Positions 15,719 to 25,045 are shown, counted from the first letter of the stretch. The stretch: 49,817 bases of DNA from Variovorax gracilis (GCF_030317115.1 NZ_JASZYF010000038.1:1-49817), one strand, 5' to 3'. The notes: a model not told the origin generated them from the letters alone. Numbers and translations: made by a program.

Positions 15719-16986
15719 AGTTCGACACGCTGCCCGACACCTGCCTCGTCGACGAGACCCTTGCGATTCGTGTCCTGGAGATTCGCGCCGGCGCGCGAAT
15801 CACCTTGAAGCTCTGGAGCAGCTTCAATGATGTCGTTCTCCTCTCCAGCGCGACCTTCACCGCCGATGCCGGCGGGGTCGTGGACCTCGGCCGCCAGGCA
15901 CCCGATTCGGGCTCCTACCAGGACGTGGATGCGATGGGACTCTTCTGGTCCCGCGCACCCGTGCAGGGCGAGGTCGCCACCGGCTTCGAGGGCATGAGCA
16001 AGGACCCCTTCACTGCAACGCTCACTGCCGAGGCGGAAGACGGCACACCACCGATCTCCCACGCCATCCGTCGCGTCTTCCTCGGACCGGCCGCGGTCTC
16101 GCGCGAGGTCAGGGTCGATGGGCTCGTCGGCCGGATGTTCGAACCGGCATACCCCGGTCCGCATCGCGCAGTGCTCGTGGTCGGAGGCTCCAACGGAGGA
16201 TTGGGCTGGTCGCAGGAAATGGCGGCCCTGCTGGCCTCCCGCGGGTACGCAGCGCTTGCGCTGGCGTACTTCGCCGCCGAGGGCCTGCCCTCGACGCTCG
16301 ACCGCATTCCGCTGGAGTACTTCGGGACGGCGCTGGAATGGATGTCCGCCCAACCCGGTGTCGCAGCGAAGCACCTGGCGGTCGTGGGCGTCTCGCGAGG
16401 CGGCGAGCTGGCATTGCTGCTCGGTGCGACCTATCCCAGCATTCGGGCAGTTGTCGCCTATGTCCCGAGCGGCATCGCGTGGCCGGCCTATCCGCCGAGC
16501 GGCCACGGCGCGTGGACGCTGAACGGAAAAGAGATTCCCTATGCGAAGACGCTGACCCATGAGCAATGGGACGAGGCATTGGCCGGCGGAAGCGCCCGAG
16601 CGGACAGCTTCGACTGGTACCTCATTCCGCTGAAGGACGCCGGGTATGCGGACGCGGCTTCCATTCCGGTCGAGAAGATCAACGGACCTGTCCTCATGAT
16701 CACCGGCACCGACGACAAGTTGTGGCCGTCGACCGATCTGACGGAGTTCGCGGTACGCCGCTTCAGGCAGCAGGGCTTTTCCCATCGTGTCGAGCATCTG
16801 AAATACGCGAACGCCGGTCACAGCATTGCCTGGCCCAACGGGCCGACGACGATGTTGAAGTCCAGGCATCCCGTTTCCGGGGAAGACATGGACATGGGCG
16901 GAACGCCCGAAGGGACGGCTCACGCCCGTCGGGACTCCTGGCCCCGCATGCTGGCGTTCCTCCGGCAAGCGCTCGCCGACGGCTGA
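15715..16986 (+). CDS. BAAT/acyl-CoA thioester hydrolase family protein
   Basis: A 423-residue protein with the two-domain layout of bile acid-CoA amino acid transferases and type I acyl-CoA thioesterases: an N-terminal beta domain (LWSSFNDVVLLSSATFTADA) and a C-terminal alpha/beta hydrolase. The nucleophile elbow is VVGVSRGGELALLLG (Ser227), the acid lies in ITGTDDKLWPSTDL and the His in YANAGHSIAW. Mammalian transferases use Cys here; Ser favours hydrolysis of acyl thioesters or esters. No signal peptide is evident. Overlaps the DUF2164 stop by four bases. Substrate unknown. Confidence 0.85.
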   Translation: MKFDTLPDTCLVDETLAIRVLEIRAGARITLKLWSSFNDVVLLSSATFTADAGGVVDLGRQAPDSGSYQDVDAMGLFWSRAPVQGEVATGFEGMSKDPFTATLTAEAEDGTPPISHAIRRVFLGPAAVSREVRVDGLVGRMFEPAYPGPHRAVLVVGGSNGGLGWSQEMAALLASRGYAALALAYFAAEGLPSTLDRIPLEYFGTALEWMSAQPGVAAKHLAVVGVSRGGELALLLGATYPSIRAVVAYVPSGIAWPAYPPSGHGAWTLNGKEIPYAKTLTHEQWDEALAGGSARADSFDWYLIPLKDAGYADAASIPVEKINGPVLMITGTDDKLWPSTDLTEFAVRRFRQQGFSHRVEHLKYANAGHSIAWPNGPTTMLKSRHPVSGEDMDMGGTPEGTAHARRDSWPRMLAFLRQALADG

Positions 16987-17035
16987 GCGCATGGGTCTCC
17001 GGCCGTGGAGAATGTCCCGCCGATTGAGCTTGCCC

Positions 17036-17788
17036 ATGACCCGCCTCGACCTCACTGCCGTCCGCGCCCTTGAAGAACGCAGCTTCAACGCGTGGCCCGC
17101 GCTGCAGACCGTCCTCTTCAATGGCTGGCTGTTTCGCCTGGCCGGCGGCTACACCAAGCGGGCCAACTCGGTCAATGCGGCAGAGCCTGGCGCATCCTTC
17201 AAGGGCGTGCGCGACGCGGCCGAAGCGTTCTATGGGCGCCATGGCCTTCCGGCCGTGTTCCGCCTTTCTCCGCTGGCGCCGCCCGAGGCGGACAGGACAT
17301 TGGCGGACGCGGGCTATGCGCTCTTCGACCCGACGCAGGTAGCCTGCGCGTCGCTCGCGGCCGCGGCGCGGCATCCTTCCGTGAGCATTTCCACCGAGCC
17401 GTCGCCCGCATGGCTGGAAGGCATCACCGCCGCCAGCGGCGTGAACTCCCGGCAGGATGGCTTGCACCGCGCAATGGTTCGCTCCATCGCGTTGCCTTGC
17501 GCCTTCGCCACCCTGCATGAACAGGGTGGAGCGATCGGCTTCGGGCTGGCCGTGCTGGACCGTGGCGTGGTGGGCTTGTACGACATCGTGGTGGAGCCGG
17601 CCCGGCGCGGGCGCGGACACGGTCGTGCGCTGACGTGCGCGCTGATGGATTGGGGCCGCGAAGAGGGGGCGAGTTCTGCCTACCTTCAGGTGCGCGAGCA
17701 GAACGAAGCGGCACGGCGCTTGTACGCGGGGCTGGGGTTTGAAGATTCCTACCGCTATCACTACCGGGTGCCGGGCTGGCATGGCTGA
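17036..17788 (+). CDS. GNAT-family N-acetyltransferase
   Basis: A 250-residue protein starting MTRLDLTAVRALEERSFNAW. The C-terminal half holds the acetyl-CoA site: GVVGLYDIVVEPARRGRGHG (motif A, R/Q-x-x-G-x-G/A) and REQNEAARRLYAGLGFEDSY (motif B). The N-terminal half looks like a weaker second GNAT repeat (GWLFRLAGGYTKRANSVNA). It would transfer an acetyl group from acetyl-CoA to an amine; substrate unknown. It lies 49 bp after the acyl hydrolase and may be co-transcribed. Confidence 0.88.
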   Translation: MTRLDLTAVRALEERSFNAWPALQTVLFNGWLFRLAGGYTKRANSVNAAEPGASFKGVRDAAEAFYGRHGLPAVFRLSPLAPPEADRTLADAGYALFDPTQVACASLAAAARHPSVSISTEPSPAWLEGITAASGVNSRQDGLHRAMVRSIALPCAFATLHEQGGAIGFGLAVLDRGVVGLYDIVVEPARRGRGHGRALTCALMDWGREEGASSAYLQVREQNEAARRLYAGLGFEDSYRYHYRVPGWHG

Positions 17789-18175
17789 ACTTCGCCACGA
17801 AGTACGCAAGGGCGATCCGGCAGCTCCGAGCGCATCTTGACCGGCCCGTCAAGTGAGTTACCGCTCGCACCTCGCTGTGGAAAAGAAAATAGGCCGGGCA
17901 CCAACATGGCGTGCTGCGTTGCACGGTCCCGACGCACACAAAGCGTGCCGCTCCCAATGGAAAAAGGGGTTTGTGCACCGCACCAAAATGCGAAAGTCAA
18001 GGCATTGTTTTCCCCTCGACCGGTGCATGACTCTGTGGATAACTAAGTGGGCATCTCGCCGAAGCCGCATTCCGCTTGGCTTTCATTGCGGTGCTCATCG
18101 AACGAGCAACGCGCACCCCGGCGTCCTGCGGCGCCGACAAGGGCGCTTCGTGTAGCATTCGCCCCCCTCCGCACC
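17789..18175. other. 387-bp intergenic region with one DnaA-box sequence, no gene seen
   Basis: No ORF here has a plausible start and composition. The stretch 17,860-18,060 is visibly richer in A and T than its surroundings, with runs such as GGAAAAAGGGG. TGTGGATAA (18034-18042) is an exact reverse-strand match to the DnaA box TTATCCACA, and TGTGGAAAA (17876-17884) differs by one base. Two boxes 150 bp apart are too few for an origin. The region probably holds the promoter of the ABC transporter genes; no single promoter stands out. Confidence 0.4.
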
Positions 18176-19033
18176 ATGCCCCACATCGTCGTAGACCATC
18201 TGCGCAAGACCTACCGCATCCACGAGCGCGACCCGGGCGTGATCGGCGCATTGCGCGCACTGGTTCGGCCGCGCCACCGCACGGTCGATGCGCTGGCCGG
18301 TGTGTCGTTCGAACTTCAGCGCGGCGAGTTGCTGGGCTTCATCGGTCCGAACGGCGCAGGCAAGTCGACCACCATCAAGATCCTTGCGGGGATCCTGCGG
18401 CCCGACGGTGGCCGCGTCGAGATCGATGGACGCGATCCCTTCGAAGATCGCGAGCGGCACGTGGCGCGCATCGGCGTCGTGTTCGGCCAGCGCACGCAAC
18501 TCTGGTGGGACCTGCCGGTGGGCGACGGCTTCGCACTGCTGCGCGATATCTACCGCGTCGACCCGATGCGCTTCGCCCGCACGCGCGACGAACTGGTGGC
18601 ACTGCTGCGCCTGGAACGCCTGCTGGACCAGCCCGTGCGCCAGCTCTCGCTGGGCCAGCGCATGCGCGCCGAGATCGCCGCCGCGTTGCTGCACGAGCCC
18701 GACATCCTTTTCCTCGACGAACCGACGATCGGCCTCGACGCGCCCTCCAAGCTCGCGGTGCGCGATTTCGTTCGCCGCGCCAACCGCGAACGCGGCACCA
18801 CCGTGCTGCTGACGACGCACGACATGCACGACGTCGAGGCGCTGGCCGAGCGGGTGATCGTGATCGGCCATGGCCGCGTGCTGGCCGACAGCCCGGTCGA
18901 AGCGCTGCGCGCTCAGGTCATTGCCGCGCGCCGCCTGCATGACGGCCTGCCCGAAGACGCCGAGGACGAGGGCATGACCATCGAGGCCGTCATCGCGCGC
19001 TTCTACGCGATGCACGGCGCGGCCGAAGCCTGA
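18176..19033 (+). CDS. ABC-2 type exporter, ATP-binding protein
   Basis: A 285-residue ATPase. Motifs: Walker A GPNGAGKST, Q-loop (GVVFGQRTQLWWDLP), signature LSLGQRMRAE, Walker B LFLDEPTIGLD and the H-loop LTTHDMHD. The LSLGQRMRAE signature and ALRALVRPRHRTVDALAGVS start are typical of ATPases that serve ABC-2 membrane proteins of the DUF990/ABC2_membrane_6 type. It energises the two permeases that follow, 6 bp and then 5 bp apart. Exported substrate unknown. Confidence 0.93.
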   Translation: MPHIVVDHLRKTYRIHERDPGVIGALRALVRPRHRTVDALAGVSFELQRGELLGFIGPNGAGKSTTIKILAGILRPDGGRVEIDGRDPFEDRERHVARIGVVFGQRTQLWWDLPVGDGFALLRDIYRVDPMRFARTRDELVALLRLERLLDQPVRQLSLGQRMRAEIAAALLHEPDILFLDEPTIGLDAPSKLAVRDFVRRANRERGTTVLLTTHDMHDVEALAERVIVIGHGRVLADSPVEALRAQVIAARRLHDGLPEDAEDEGMTIEAVIARFYAMHGAAEA

Positions 19034-19039
19034 CCAACC

Positions 19040-19873
19040 ATGGCGCCGCGGGAATTCGCTCGCCCCTATGTGGCTGCCTTCGCGTCGCGCTTCCTCCAAA
19101 TGCTGCAGTACCGGGCGGCGGCCTATGCCGGCTTTGCCACGCAGTGCTGGTGGGGCGGCATCAAGGTCATGGTGCTGGCTGCGTTCTATGCCGGCGCGGC
19201 GGCGGGCACGCCGATGTCGCTCGAGCAGGCGATCACGTACACATGGCTCGCACAAGGCCTGCTGGCGCTGCTGCCATGGCTCGGCGACCCCGAGGTGGCA
19301 CAGGCGGTGCGCACGGGCGCCGTCGCATACGACCGGTTGCGGCCGGTCGATGCCTACGCGCTGTGGTTCGCGCGCTCCGCCGGCTGGATCGCCGCGCGCG
19401 TGCTGCCCCGCGTGGCGCTGATGCTGGCGTTTGCGGGCGCCGTGCTGCCCTTGCTCGGGCTCCGCGAGTGGGCGTGGCAGCCGCCGGCCGGGGTCGCCGC
19501 GGGCGTGGGCTTCGCTGCGTCGGCGCTGCTCGCGCTGCTGCTGTCGACCTCGCTCGTGATGCTGCTCAACATCGCGGCGGCATCGGCGCTCAACGAGCGA
19601 GGCATCAACGCGCTGGCCGGGCCGATCGTCATCGTGTTTTCGGGCAACCTGCTGCCGCTGGTGCTGCTGCCCGACGCGTGGCAGACGGGGTTGTTGCTGC
19701 AACCGTTGGCCGGCGTGATGGACATCCCGGCGCGCATCTATTTCGGGCAGCTCGACGGCGCCCGTGCCGTCGCGGGTCTCGGCCTGCAATGCGTGTGGAT
19801 CGTGCTGCTCGTGGCTTTCGGCCATGCAGCCATGGGGCGAACGATGCGCCGGCTCGAAGTGCAGGGCGGTTGA
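19040..19873 (+). CDS. ABC-2 type exporter permease, subunit 1
   Basis: A 277-residue inner-membrane protein with about six hydrophobic helices, starting MAPREFARPYVAAFASRFLQ. The QYRAAAYAGFATQCWWGGIK opening and VRTGAVAYDRLRPVDAYALW cytoplasmic segment (likely the coupling region with the ATPase) match the ABC-2 family that works as two different permeases per transporter. It begins 6 bp after the ATPase gene and ends 5 bp before the second permease. Confidence 0.88.
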   Translation: MAPREFARPYVAAFASRFLQMLQYRAAAYAGFATQCWWGGIKVMVLAAFYAGAAAGTPMSLEQAITYTWLAQGLLALLPWLGDPEVAQAVRTGAVAYDRLRPVDAYALWFARSAGWIAARVLPRVALMLAFAGAVLPLLGLREWAWQPPAGVAAGVGFAASALLALLLSTSLVMLLNIAAASALNERGINALAGPIVIVFSGNLLPLVLLPDAWQTGLLLQPLAGVMDIPARIYFGQLDGARAVAGLGLQCVWIVLLVAFGHAAMGRTMRRLEVQGG

Positions 19874-19878
19874 GGGGA

Positions 19879-20685
19879 ATGGGCTCGCTCGCGTTGTTCG
19901 CCCGCCTCGTGATGGCCTCGCTCGGCAGCCAGGCGCGCTACCCGGCCTCGGCGCTGATGCTCACCGTCGGCCAGTTCCTCGGCACGGGCATCGAGGTGAT
20001 CGCGGTCTGGGCACTCTTCCACCGGTTCGGCGGCGAGGTGCAGGGCTGGCGCATCGGCGAGATCGCGCTGTTCTACGGGCTGGTGAACTGCATGTTCGCC
20101 ATCGCCGATGCCCTGGGGCGCGGCTTCGATGTGCTGGGCACGGAATTCCTGCGCACCGGCGCGTTCGACCGGTTGCTGCTGCGGCCCCGCCCACTGGCGC
20201 TGCAATTGATGGGTCACGATTTCCGCATCAGCCGTCTCGGGCGATGGATGCAGGGGCTGCTGGTGCTGGCCTTCGCCACGGCGCAGGCGGATATCGCGTG
20301 GACACCGGCGTCGATCGCCGTCGCGCTGTTTGCGCTCGCGGGCGGCGTCGCGCTGTTCCTCGGCATCCTCGTGCTGCAAGGCACGCTGTCGTTCTGGACC
20401 GTCGAGAGCCTCGAGATCGCCAATGTGCTGACCTATGGTGGCGTGCAGGCGGCGCAGTATCCGCTGGCGCTGTACGCGCGATGGTTCCGGCTGATGATGA
20501 CTTTCGCCGTGCCTCTGGCCTGCGTCGCCTACTACCCGGTACTGTCGATACTGGGCAAGGCCGATCCCCTCGGTGCGCCCGCGTGGGTGGGATGGGTGTC
20601 GCCGCTCGCGGGCTTCGTGTTTCTCGCGGCCGCCTTCGGCGCATGGCGCGTCGGGCTGCGCCGCTACGCCTCGACCGGCAGTTGA
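19879..20685 (+). CDS. ABC-2 type exporter permease, subunit 2
   Basis: A 268-residue inner-membrane protein with six predicted helices, starting MGSLALFARLVMASLGSQAR. GRGFDVLGTEFLRTGAFDRLLLRPRP is the counterpart of the RTG...D-R-L-RP segment in subunit 1, showing the two permeases are distant homologues forming a heterodimer. GAGGGGA precedes the ATG. It ends 21 bp before the convergent oxidoreductase gene. Confidence 0.88.
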   Translation: MGSLALFARLVMASLGSQARYPASALMLTVGQFLGTGIEVIAVWALFHRFGGEVQGWRIGEIALFYGLVNCMFAIADALGRGFDVLGTEFLRTGAFDRLLLRPRPLALQLMGHDFRISRLGRWMQGLLVLAFATAQADIAWTPASIAVALFALAGGVALFLGILVLQGTLSFWTVESLEIANVLTYGGVQAAQYPLALYARWFRLMMTFAVPLACVAYYPVLSILGKADPLGAPAWVGWVSPLAGFVFLAAAFGAWRVGLRRYASTGS

Positions 20686-20706
20686 CGAGGGCGACGAGCG
20701 TGCCGC

Positions 20707-23700
20707 TCAATGCGTCGCGACAACCTCGATCCCGCGGATCTGGCCAGCCTTCGCTTCGGTCGCCGGCCTCGGATAGCGGCTGGGCGAGAAGCGGTGCATC
20801 AACTCCGCTTCACGGCCGCGCGCGAGTGCGAGATTCGCCAGCTTCACGTGGCCGTAGCCACGGATCGTGAGCGGCACGGCGGCGATCTGCGCCGCGAGCT
20901 TCTGGTTGCCGGGTGACAGCTCGGCCATCAGCTCGTCGAGCCGCGCATCGAGCTGCCCGATCAGCGAGCGCTCCAGCCGGCGTTCCGCCGTGTGGCCGAA
21001 CAGGTCGAGGGCCGTGCCGCGAAGGCGCTTGCCGTGGGCGAGCCACTTCATGGCCGGCAGCATCCAGGCGCCGAGGCGGATCTTGGCGGGCGGCTGGCCG
21101 TTCTTCGGCCGCGACAGCAACGGCGGGGCCATGTGGAATTCGAGCTGGACGTCGCCTTCGAACTGCTCCGCCAGCTTCTCGCGGAAGCTGCCGTCGCTGT
21201 AGAGGCGCGCGACTTCGTATTCGTCCTTGTAGCTCATGAGCTTGAGCAGGCTGCGCGCTGCGTTGCGCGTGACCGGCAGGCTCGGGTCGCCGCCGGCGAG
21301 TGACGCTTCGCGCTGCTGCACGGCGCGCACGCGCGCCTCGAAGCGCTGCGCCCAGGCCGCGTTCTGGTAGCCGGTGAGGTGCTGGCGCCCGCGAGCGATC
21401 AGGGCCTCCACCGATTCGTCCTGCACGCTGGATGCGCTCGTGCTGCGCAGCGCCTCGACCGCCTGCGGCTCGCCCGCGGCGAGCCGGCCGAGCGAGAAGG
21501 CCATCAGGTTCGCTGCAACCGCAACGCCGTTGAGTTCGATCGCGCGCGTCACCGCCTCCAGGCTCAGCGGCACCAGCCCGCGTTGCCACGCATAGCCGGT
21601 CGCGAGGATGTTCGACGCCAGCGTGTCGCCGAGAAATTCCTCCGCCATCGTCTGTGCATCGAAGGTCTCGACCTGATCCCTTCCCGCAACGAAGCGCATC
21701 TTTTCCAGCAACAGTTCGACCTTGAGGTCGGCATCCGGATTTCGCAGCGACTCGGCCACGGGGATTTCGTGCATGTTCGCGAGGATGCGGGTGCGTCCAT
21801 GGCGCACGGTCTGCAAGGCGTCGGGCGAAGCGCCCACGACGATGTCGCAGGCCAGGATGGCATCCGCCTGCTGGGTGTCGATGCGCACCTGGTTCAGCCG
21901 CGCGGGCGTGTCGGCCAGGCGCACGAAGCTCAGCACCGCGCCGCCCTTCTGCGCGAAGCCCATGAAGTCCAGCACGCTCGCCGACTTGCCTTCGAGGTGC
22001 GCCGCCATCGCGATCACCGCGCCCACGGTCACCACGCCGGTGCCGCCGACGCCGGTCACGAGCAGGTCATACGGCGCATCCCACGTGCGCTGCGCCGGGC
22101 GCGGCAGTGCGGCCACATGCTGCAGGAAGGCATCGCGCCCGGCGGCGAGCGCACCACTCTTCTTGCGCAGCGCGCCGCCGGTCACGCCCACGAAGCTGGG
22201 GCAGAAGCCCTTGGCGCAGGAATAGTCCTTGTTGCAGCTCGTCTGGTCGATCTTGCGCTTGCGGCCCAGCCCGGTTTCATGCGGCAGCACGGCCACGCAG
22301 TTGCTCTGCACGCTGCAATCGCCGCAGCCTTCGCACACGGCCTCGTTGATGAACAGGCGCTTGGGCGGGTCGACCAGCTCGCCCTTCTTGCGGCGCCTGC
22401 GCTTCTCGGCTGCGCAGGTCTGTTCGTAGATCAGCACCGTCACGCCGGGAATCTCCCGCAGCCGGCGCTGCACCGCATCGAGTTCGCTCCGGTCGTGGAA
22501 CTCGGTGCCGGCCGGGAACTTGCCCTTGATCTGCGCGTACTTGTCGATCGCGTCGCTCACGACGACCACCTGCTTCACGCCTTCGGATTCGACCTGCCGC
22601 GCGATGGCATCGACGCTGATGATGCCGTCGACCGGCTGTCCGCCGGTCATCGCGACGGCGTCGTTGAAGAGGATCTTGTAGGTCAGCGTCGCCCTGGCCG
22701 CAACTGCCTGCCGGATCGCGAGATAGCCCGAGTGGTAGTAGGTGCCGTCGCCGAGGTTCTGGAAGACGTGCGGCGTGCGAGTGAACATCGAGTGCGAGAC
22801 CCAGTCGACGCCCTCGCCGCCCATCTGGATCAGTCCCGCCGTGCTGCGGTCCATCCAGTTGGCCATGAAGTGGCAGCCGATGCCGGCCCGCGCGGTCGAG
22901 CCGTCGGGCACCTTGGTGCTCGTGTTGTGCGGGCAGCCGGCGCAGAAGTACGGCAGGCGCTTGACCGAATCGCCGTCGTTGCTCAGCAGCGCCGGCAGCG
23001 TGAAGTCGCGCACATGCTGGAAGTGGTCGCCGAGTTCGGCGTTAACGGGGAAGTGCACCGACAGCCAGTGGGCCACCAGCTCGATCAGCCGCGAGGGCCG
23101 CAGCTCGCCGAGCGCCGACACCAGCGGCCGGCCGTCACGGTCGTGCTTGCCGACCAGCGCGGGCCGCGCGCCAGGCGGCGCGTTGTAGAAAAGGTCGCGC
23201 AACTGGCTCTCGACGATCGCGCCTTTCTCCTCGACGATCAGGATTTCGTCGAGACCCTGAGCGAAGGCCTGGATGCGCGTCTGCTCGATCGGAAAGCTCA
23301 GTCCCACCTTGTAGAGCCGGACGCCGACGCGCGCGAGGCTCTCCGGCGTCACTTCGAGACGGCGCAGCACTTCCATCAGGTCGTAGTGCGCCTTGCCGCA
23401 CGTCACGATGCCCACCTTCGCACGCGGGCTCTCGATGACGTGGCGGTCGATGCTGTTGACGCGCGCGAAGGCCGCCACTGCCTCCAGCTTGTCGGCCAGG
23501 CGCGATTCGATGCGCAGCGAGGGCAGGTCGGGCCAGCGGTAGTGCAAGCCGTCGGGCGGCGCGCGATGGCCGGTGGCGGCGCGGACAGTGTCGCCATCCG
23601 CCCACGTGGCGACGCGTGCGTCGACGAGGTCGAGGTCGACCGTGCCCGCGCTCTCCACCACTTCGGACAGTGCCGCCATGCCGACCCACGCGCCGGAAAA

Positions 23701-24300
23701 GCGCGACAGCTCGTAGCCGTACAGGCCGAACTCCAGGTACTCGGCCACGCTCGCCGGCTGAACGACAGGCATGCTCCAGGCGACGAAGGCGTGGTCGCTC
23801 TGGTGCGGCATCGACGAGGAGACGCAGCCGTGGTCGTCGCCCGCCACCACCAGCACGCCGCCGTGCGGCGACGAGCCATAGGCGTTGCCATGCTTGAGCG
23901 CGTCGCCGGCGCGGTCCACGCCCGGACCCTTGCCGTACCACATCGCGAACACGCCCTCGACGGTGCGTTCGGGGTCCGACTCCACGCGTTGCGTGCCCAG
24001 CACCTGGGTCGCCGCCAACTCTTCGTTGATGGCCGGCACGAAACGGATCCCAGCATCCTTGAAGCCCGCACCGGCCTTCCAGATCGCCTGGTCGACCATG
24101 CCGAGAGGCGAGCCCCGGTAACCGCTGACGAAGCCCTGCGTGTCCAACCCGCGGGCCGCATCGCGCTGGCGCTGCATGAGCAGCACGCGCACCAGCGCCT
24201 GCGTGCCGGTCAGGAAAACGGCGCCGGATCGGGCCCAGAGGCTGTCGGAAAGCTGGTACGCGGGGCGCTGGATGGGAGAGGGGGTCGCGGTCGAGTGCAT
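20707..24300 (-). CDS. Indolepyruvate ferredoxin oxidoreductase, fused IorA-IorB type
   Basis: A 1197-residue enzyme uniting the alpha and beta parts of indolepyruvate oxidoreductase. The N-terminal thiamine-diphosphate/pyrimidine domain begins SLWARSGAVFLTGTQALVRV and GFVSGYRGSPLG. A middle pyrophosphate domain (GIGCHFMANWMD) is followed by a ferredoxin-like region with INEAVCEGCGDCSVQSNC and NKDYSCAKGFCPSF. The C-terminal gamma-type domain contains VTGVGGTGVVTVG. It converts aryl-pyruvates to aryl-acetyl-CoA and passes electrons to ferredoxin, in aromatic amino acid breakdown. ATG at 24300 gives normal length; the frame continues upstream through the promoter. An Lrp/AsnC regulator is divergent and is the likely controller. 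Confidence 0.93.
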   Translation of the reverse strand: MHSTATPSPIQRPAYQLSDSLWARSGAVFLTGTQALVRVLLMQRQRDAARGLDTQGFVSGYRGSPLGMVDQAIWKAGAGFKDAGIRFVPAINEELAATQVLGTQRVESDPERTVEGVFAMWYGKGPGVDRAGDALKHGNAYGSSPHGGVLVVAGDDHGCVSSSMPHQSDHAFVAWSMPVVQPASVAEYLEFGLYGYELSRFSGAWVGMAALSEVVESAGTVDLDLVDARVATWADGDTVRAATGHRAPPDGLHYRWPDLPSLRIESRLADKLEAVAAFARVNSIDRHVIESPRAKVGIVTCGKAHYDLMEVLRRLEVTPESLARVGVRLYKVGLSFPIEQTRIQAFAQGLDEILIVEEKGAIVESQLRDLFYNAPPGARPALVGKHDRDGRPLVSALGELRPSRLIELVAHWLSVHFPVNAELGDHFQHVRDFTLPALLSNDGDSVKRLPYFCAGCPHNTSTKVPDGSTARAGIGCHFMANWMDRSTAGLIQMGGEGVDWVSHSMFTRTPHVFQNLGDGTYYHSGYLAIRQAVAARATLTYKILFNDAVAMTGGQPVDGIISVDAIARQVESEGVKQVVVVSDAIDKYAQIKGKFPAGTEFHDRSELDAVQRRLREIPGVTVLIYEQTCAAEKRRRRKKGELVDPPKRLFINEAVCEGCGDCSVQSNCVAVLPHETGLGRKRKIDQTSCNKDYSCAKGFCPSFVGVTGGALRKKSGALAAGRDAFLQHVAALPRPAQRTWDAPYDLLVTGVGGTGVVTVGAVIAMAAHLEGKSASVLDFMGFAQKGGAVLSFVRLADTPARLNQVRIDTQQADAILACDIVVGASPDALQTVRHGRTRILANMHEIPVAESLRNPDADLKVELLLEKMRFVAGRDQVETFDAQTMAEEFLGDTLASNILATGYAWQRGLVPLSLEAVTRAIELNGVAVAANLMAFSLGRLAAGEPQAVEALRSTSASSVQDESVEALIARGRQHLTGYQNAAWAQRFEARVRAVQQREASLAGGDPSLPVTRNAARSLLKLMSYKDEYEVARLYSDGSFREKLAEQFEGDVQLEFHMAPPLLSRPKNGQPPAKIRLGAWMLPAMKWLAHGKRLRGTALDLFGHTAERRLERSLIGQLDARLDELMAELSPGNQKLAAQIAAVPLTIRGYGHVKLANLALARGREAELMHRFSPSRYPRPATEAKAGQIRGIEVVATH

Positions 24301-24365
24301 CCGAGGATTGTTCTTCGCCTGCTGGAGGAATATTCTCTGGAATACGCCCCCACAGACCCTAGTTT

Positions 24366-24382
24366 CGAGAATCCTGTTCTCG
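24366..24382. promoter_or_regulatory. Inverted repeat, likely Lrp/AsnC operator
   Basis: CGAGAATCCTGTTCTCG has perfect 6-bp arms around five bases and lies 10 bp before the Lrp-type gene, inside the 91-bp divergent promoter region shared with the oxidoreductase. An 8-bp palindrome GAATATTC sits at 24328-24335 and shares the GAAT half-element. Two sites about 43 bp apart suit an octameric Lrp-type regulator. Confidence 0.5.
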
Positions 24383-24391
24383 CAGATCCCC

Positions 24392-24904
24392 ATGAACGAC
24401 GATTCCATTCCTCTGGACAATTACTCGCTGCAGATCCTGCTGGAACTGCAGCGCGACGCGCGGCAGACGGTGCAGCAGATCGCCGACAAGGTGGGCCTGT
24501 CATCCACGCCCTGCTGGCGCCGCATCAAGGAGATGGAGGCCGCGGGCGTGATCCGCGGCTACACCGTCGTGGTCGACCGCGAGAAGGTCGGCCTCAACAT
24601 CGCCGCGGTGACAGAGGTGAATCTGGACCGACACAACGAATCGAAGGTGCGCGACTTCGAGAAAGCGGTCGAAGCGAGTCCGGAGATCGTGCGCTGCGTA
24701 TCGGCCACCGGCCCGGCCGACTACATCCTCACGGTGCTCGTGCCCGACATCAAGCACTACGAGAAATTCCTGCACACCACCTTGTTCGAGCAGGCCGGCG
24801 TCACGCACGTGCGGTCTGCGATCGTGCTGCGGGAAGTGAAGACCGAAGGAAGCCTGCCTGTCGACTTCGGGCCGACGCTGCGCTCGCGAACCGGGGCACG
24901 CTAG
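24392..24904 (+). CDS. Lrp/AsnC-family transcriptional regulator
   Basis: A 170-residue regulator. The N-terminal helix-turn-helix reads LDNYSLQILLELQRDARQTV then IADKVGLSSTPCWRRIKEME; the C-terminal RAM ligand-binding domain includes EIVRCVSATGPADYILTVLV. Lrp-type proteins respond to amino acids or related acids. Divergence from the indolepyruvate oxidoreductase makes aromatic amino acids or aryl-pyruvates plausible signals. ATG at 24392 starts the family sequence; the longer open frame upstream covers the promoter. Confidence 0.92.
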   Translation: MNDDSIPLDNYSLQILLELQRDARQTVQQIADKVGLSSTPCWRRIKEMEAAGVIRGYTVVVDREKVGLNIAAVTEVNLDRHNESKVRDFEKAVEASPEIVRCVSATGPADYILTVLVPDIKHYEKFLHTTLFEQAGVTHVRSAIVLREVKTEGSLPVDFGPTLRSRTGAR

Positions 24905-25045
24905 CGCAGCCTTGGTGGATACCCTCGGTTCGAGCGCGTGGCGCGCACTTCCAGCGGTGATCGTGCAGCGCGGGCCCTGGCTTGTTGTATCGCACCGGCC
25001 TGCCGACTAATCTGCCGCCGACCACCTTCATCTCGGGACCGGCAC

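Noticed and set aside
17860..18060. Replication origin or NtrC/sigma-54 promoter.
   Set aside because: Only one exact DnaA box and one near match are present and no dnaA, dnaN or parA gene is nearby. The GCACC half-sites lack the second arm, and the -24/-12-like sequence has the wrong spacing.
21379..24960. A 1193-codon open frame on the plus strand opposite the indolepyruvate oxidoreductase.
   Set aside because: It is rich in Arg, His, Ala and Gly with no domain pattern. It mirrors the third-position GC bias of the real gene on the other strand, which has full family motifs.
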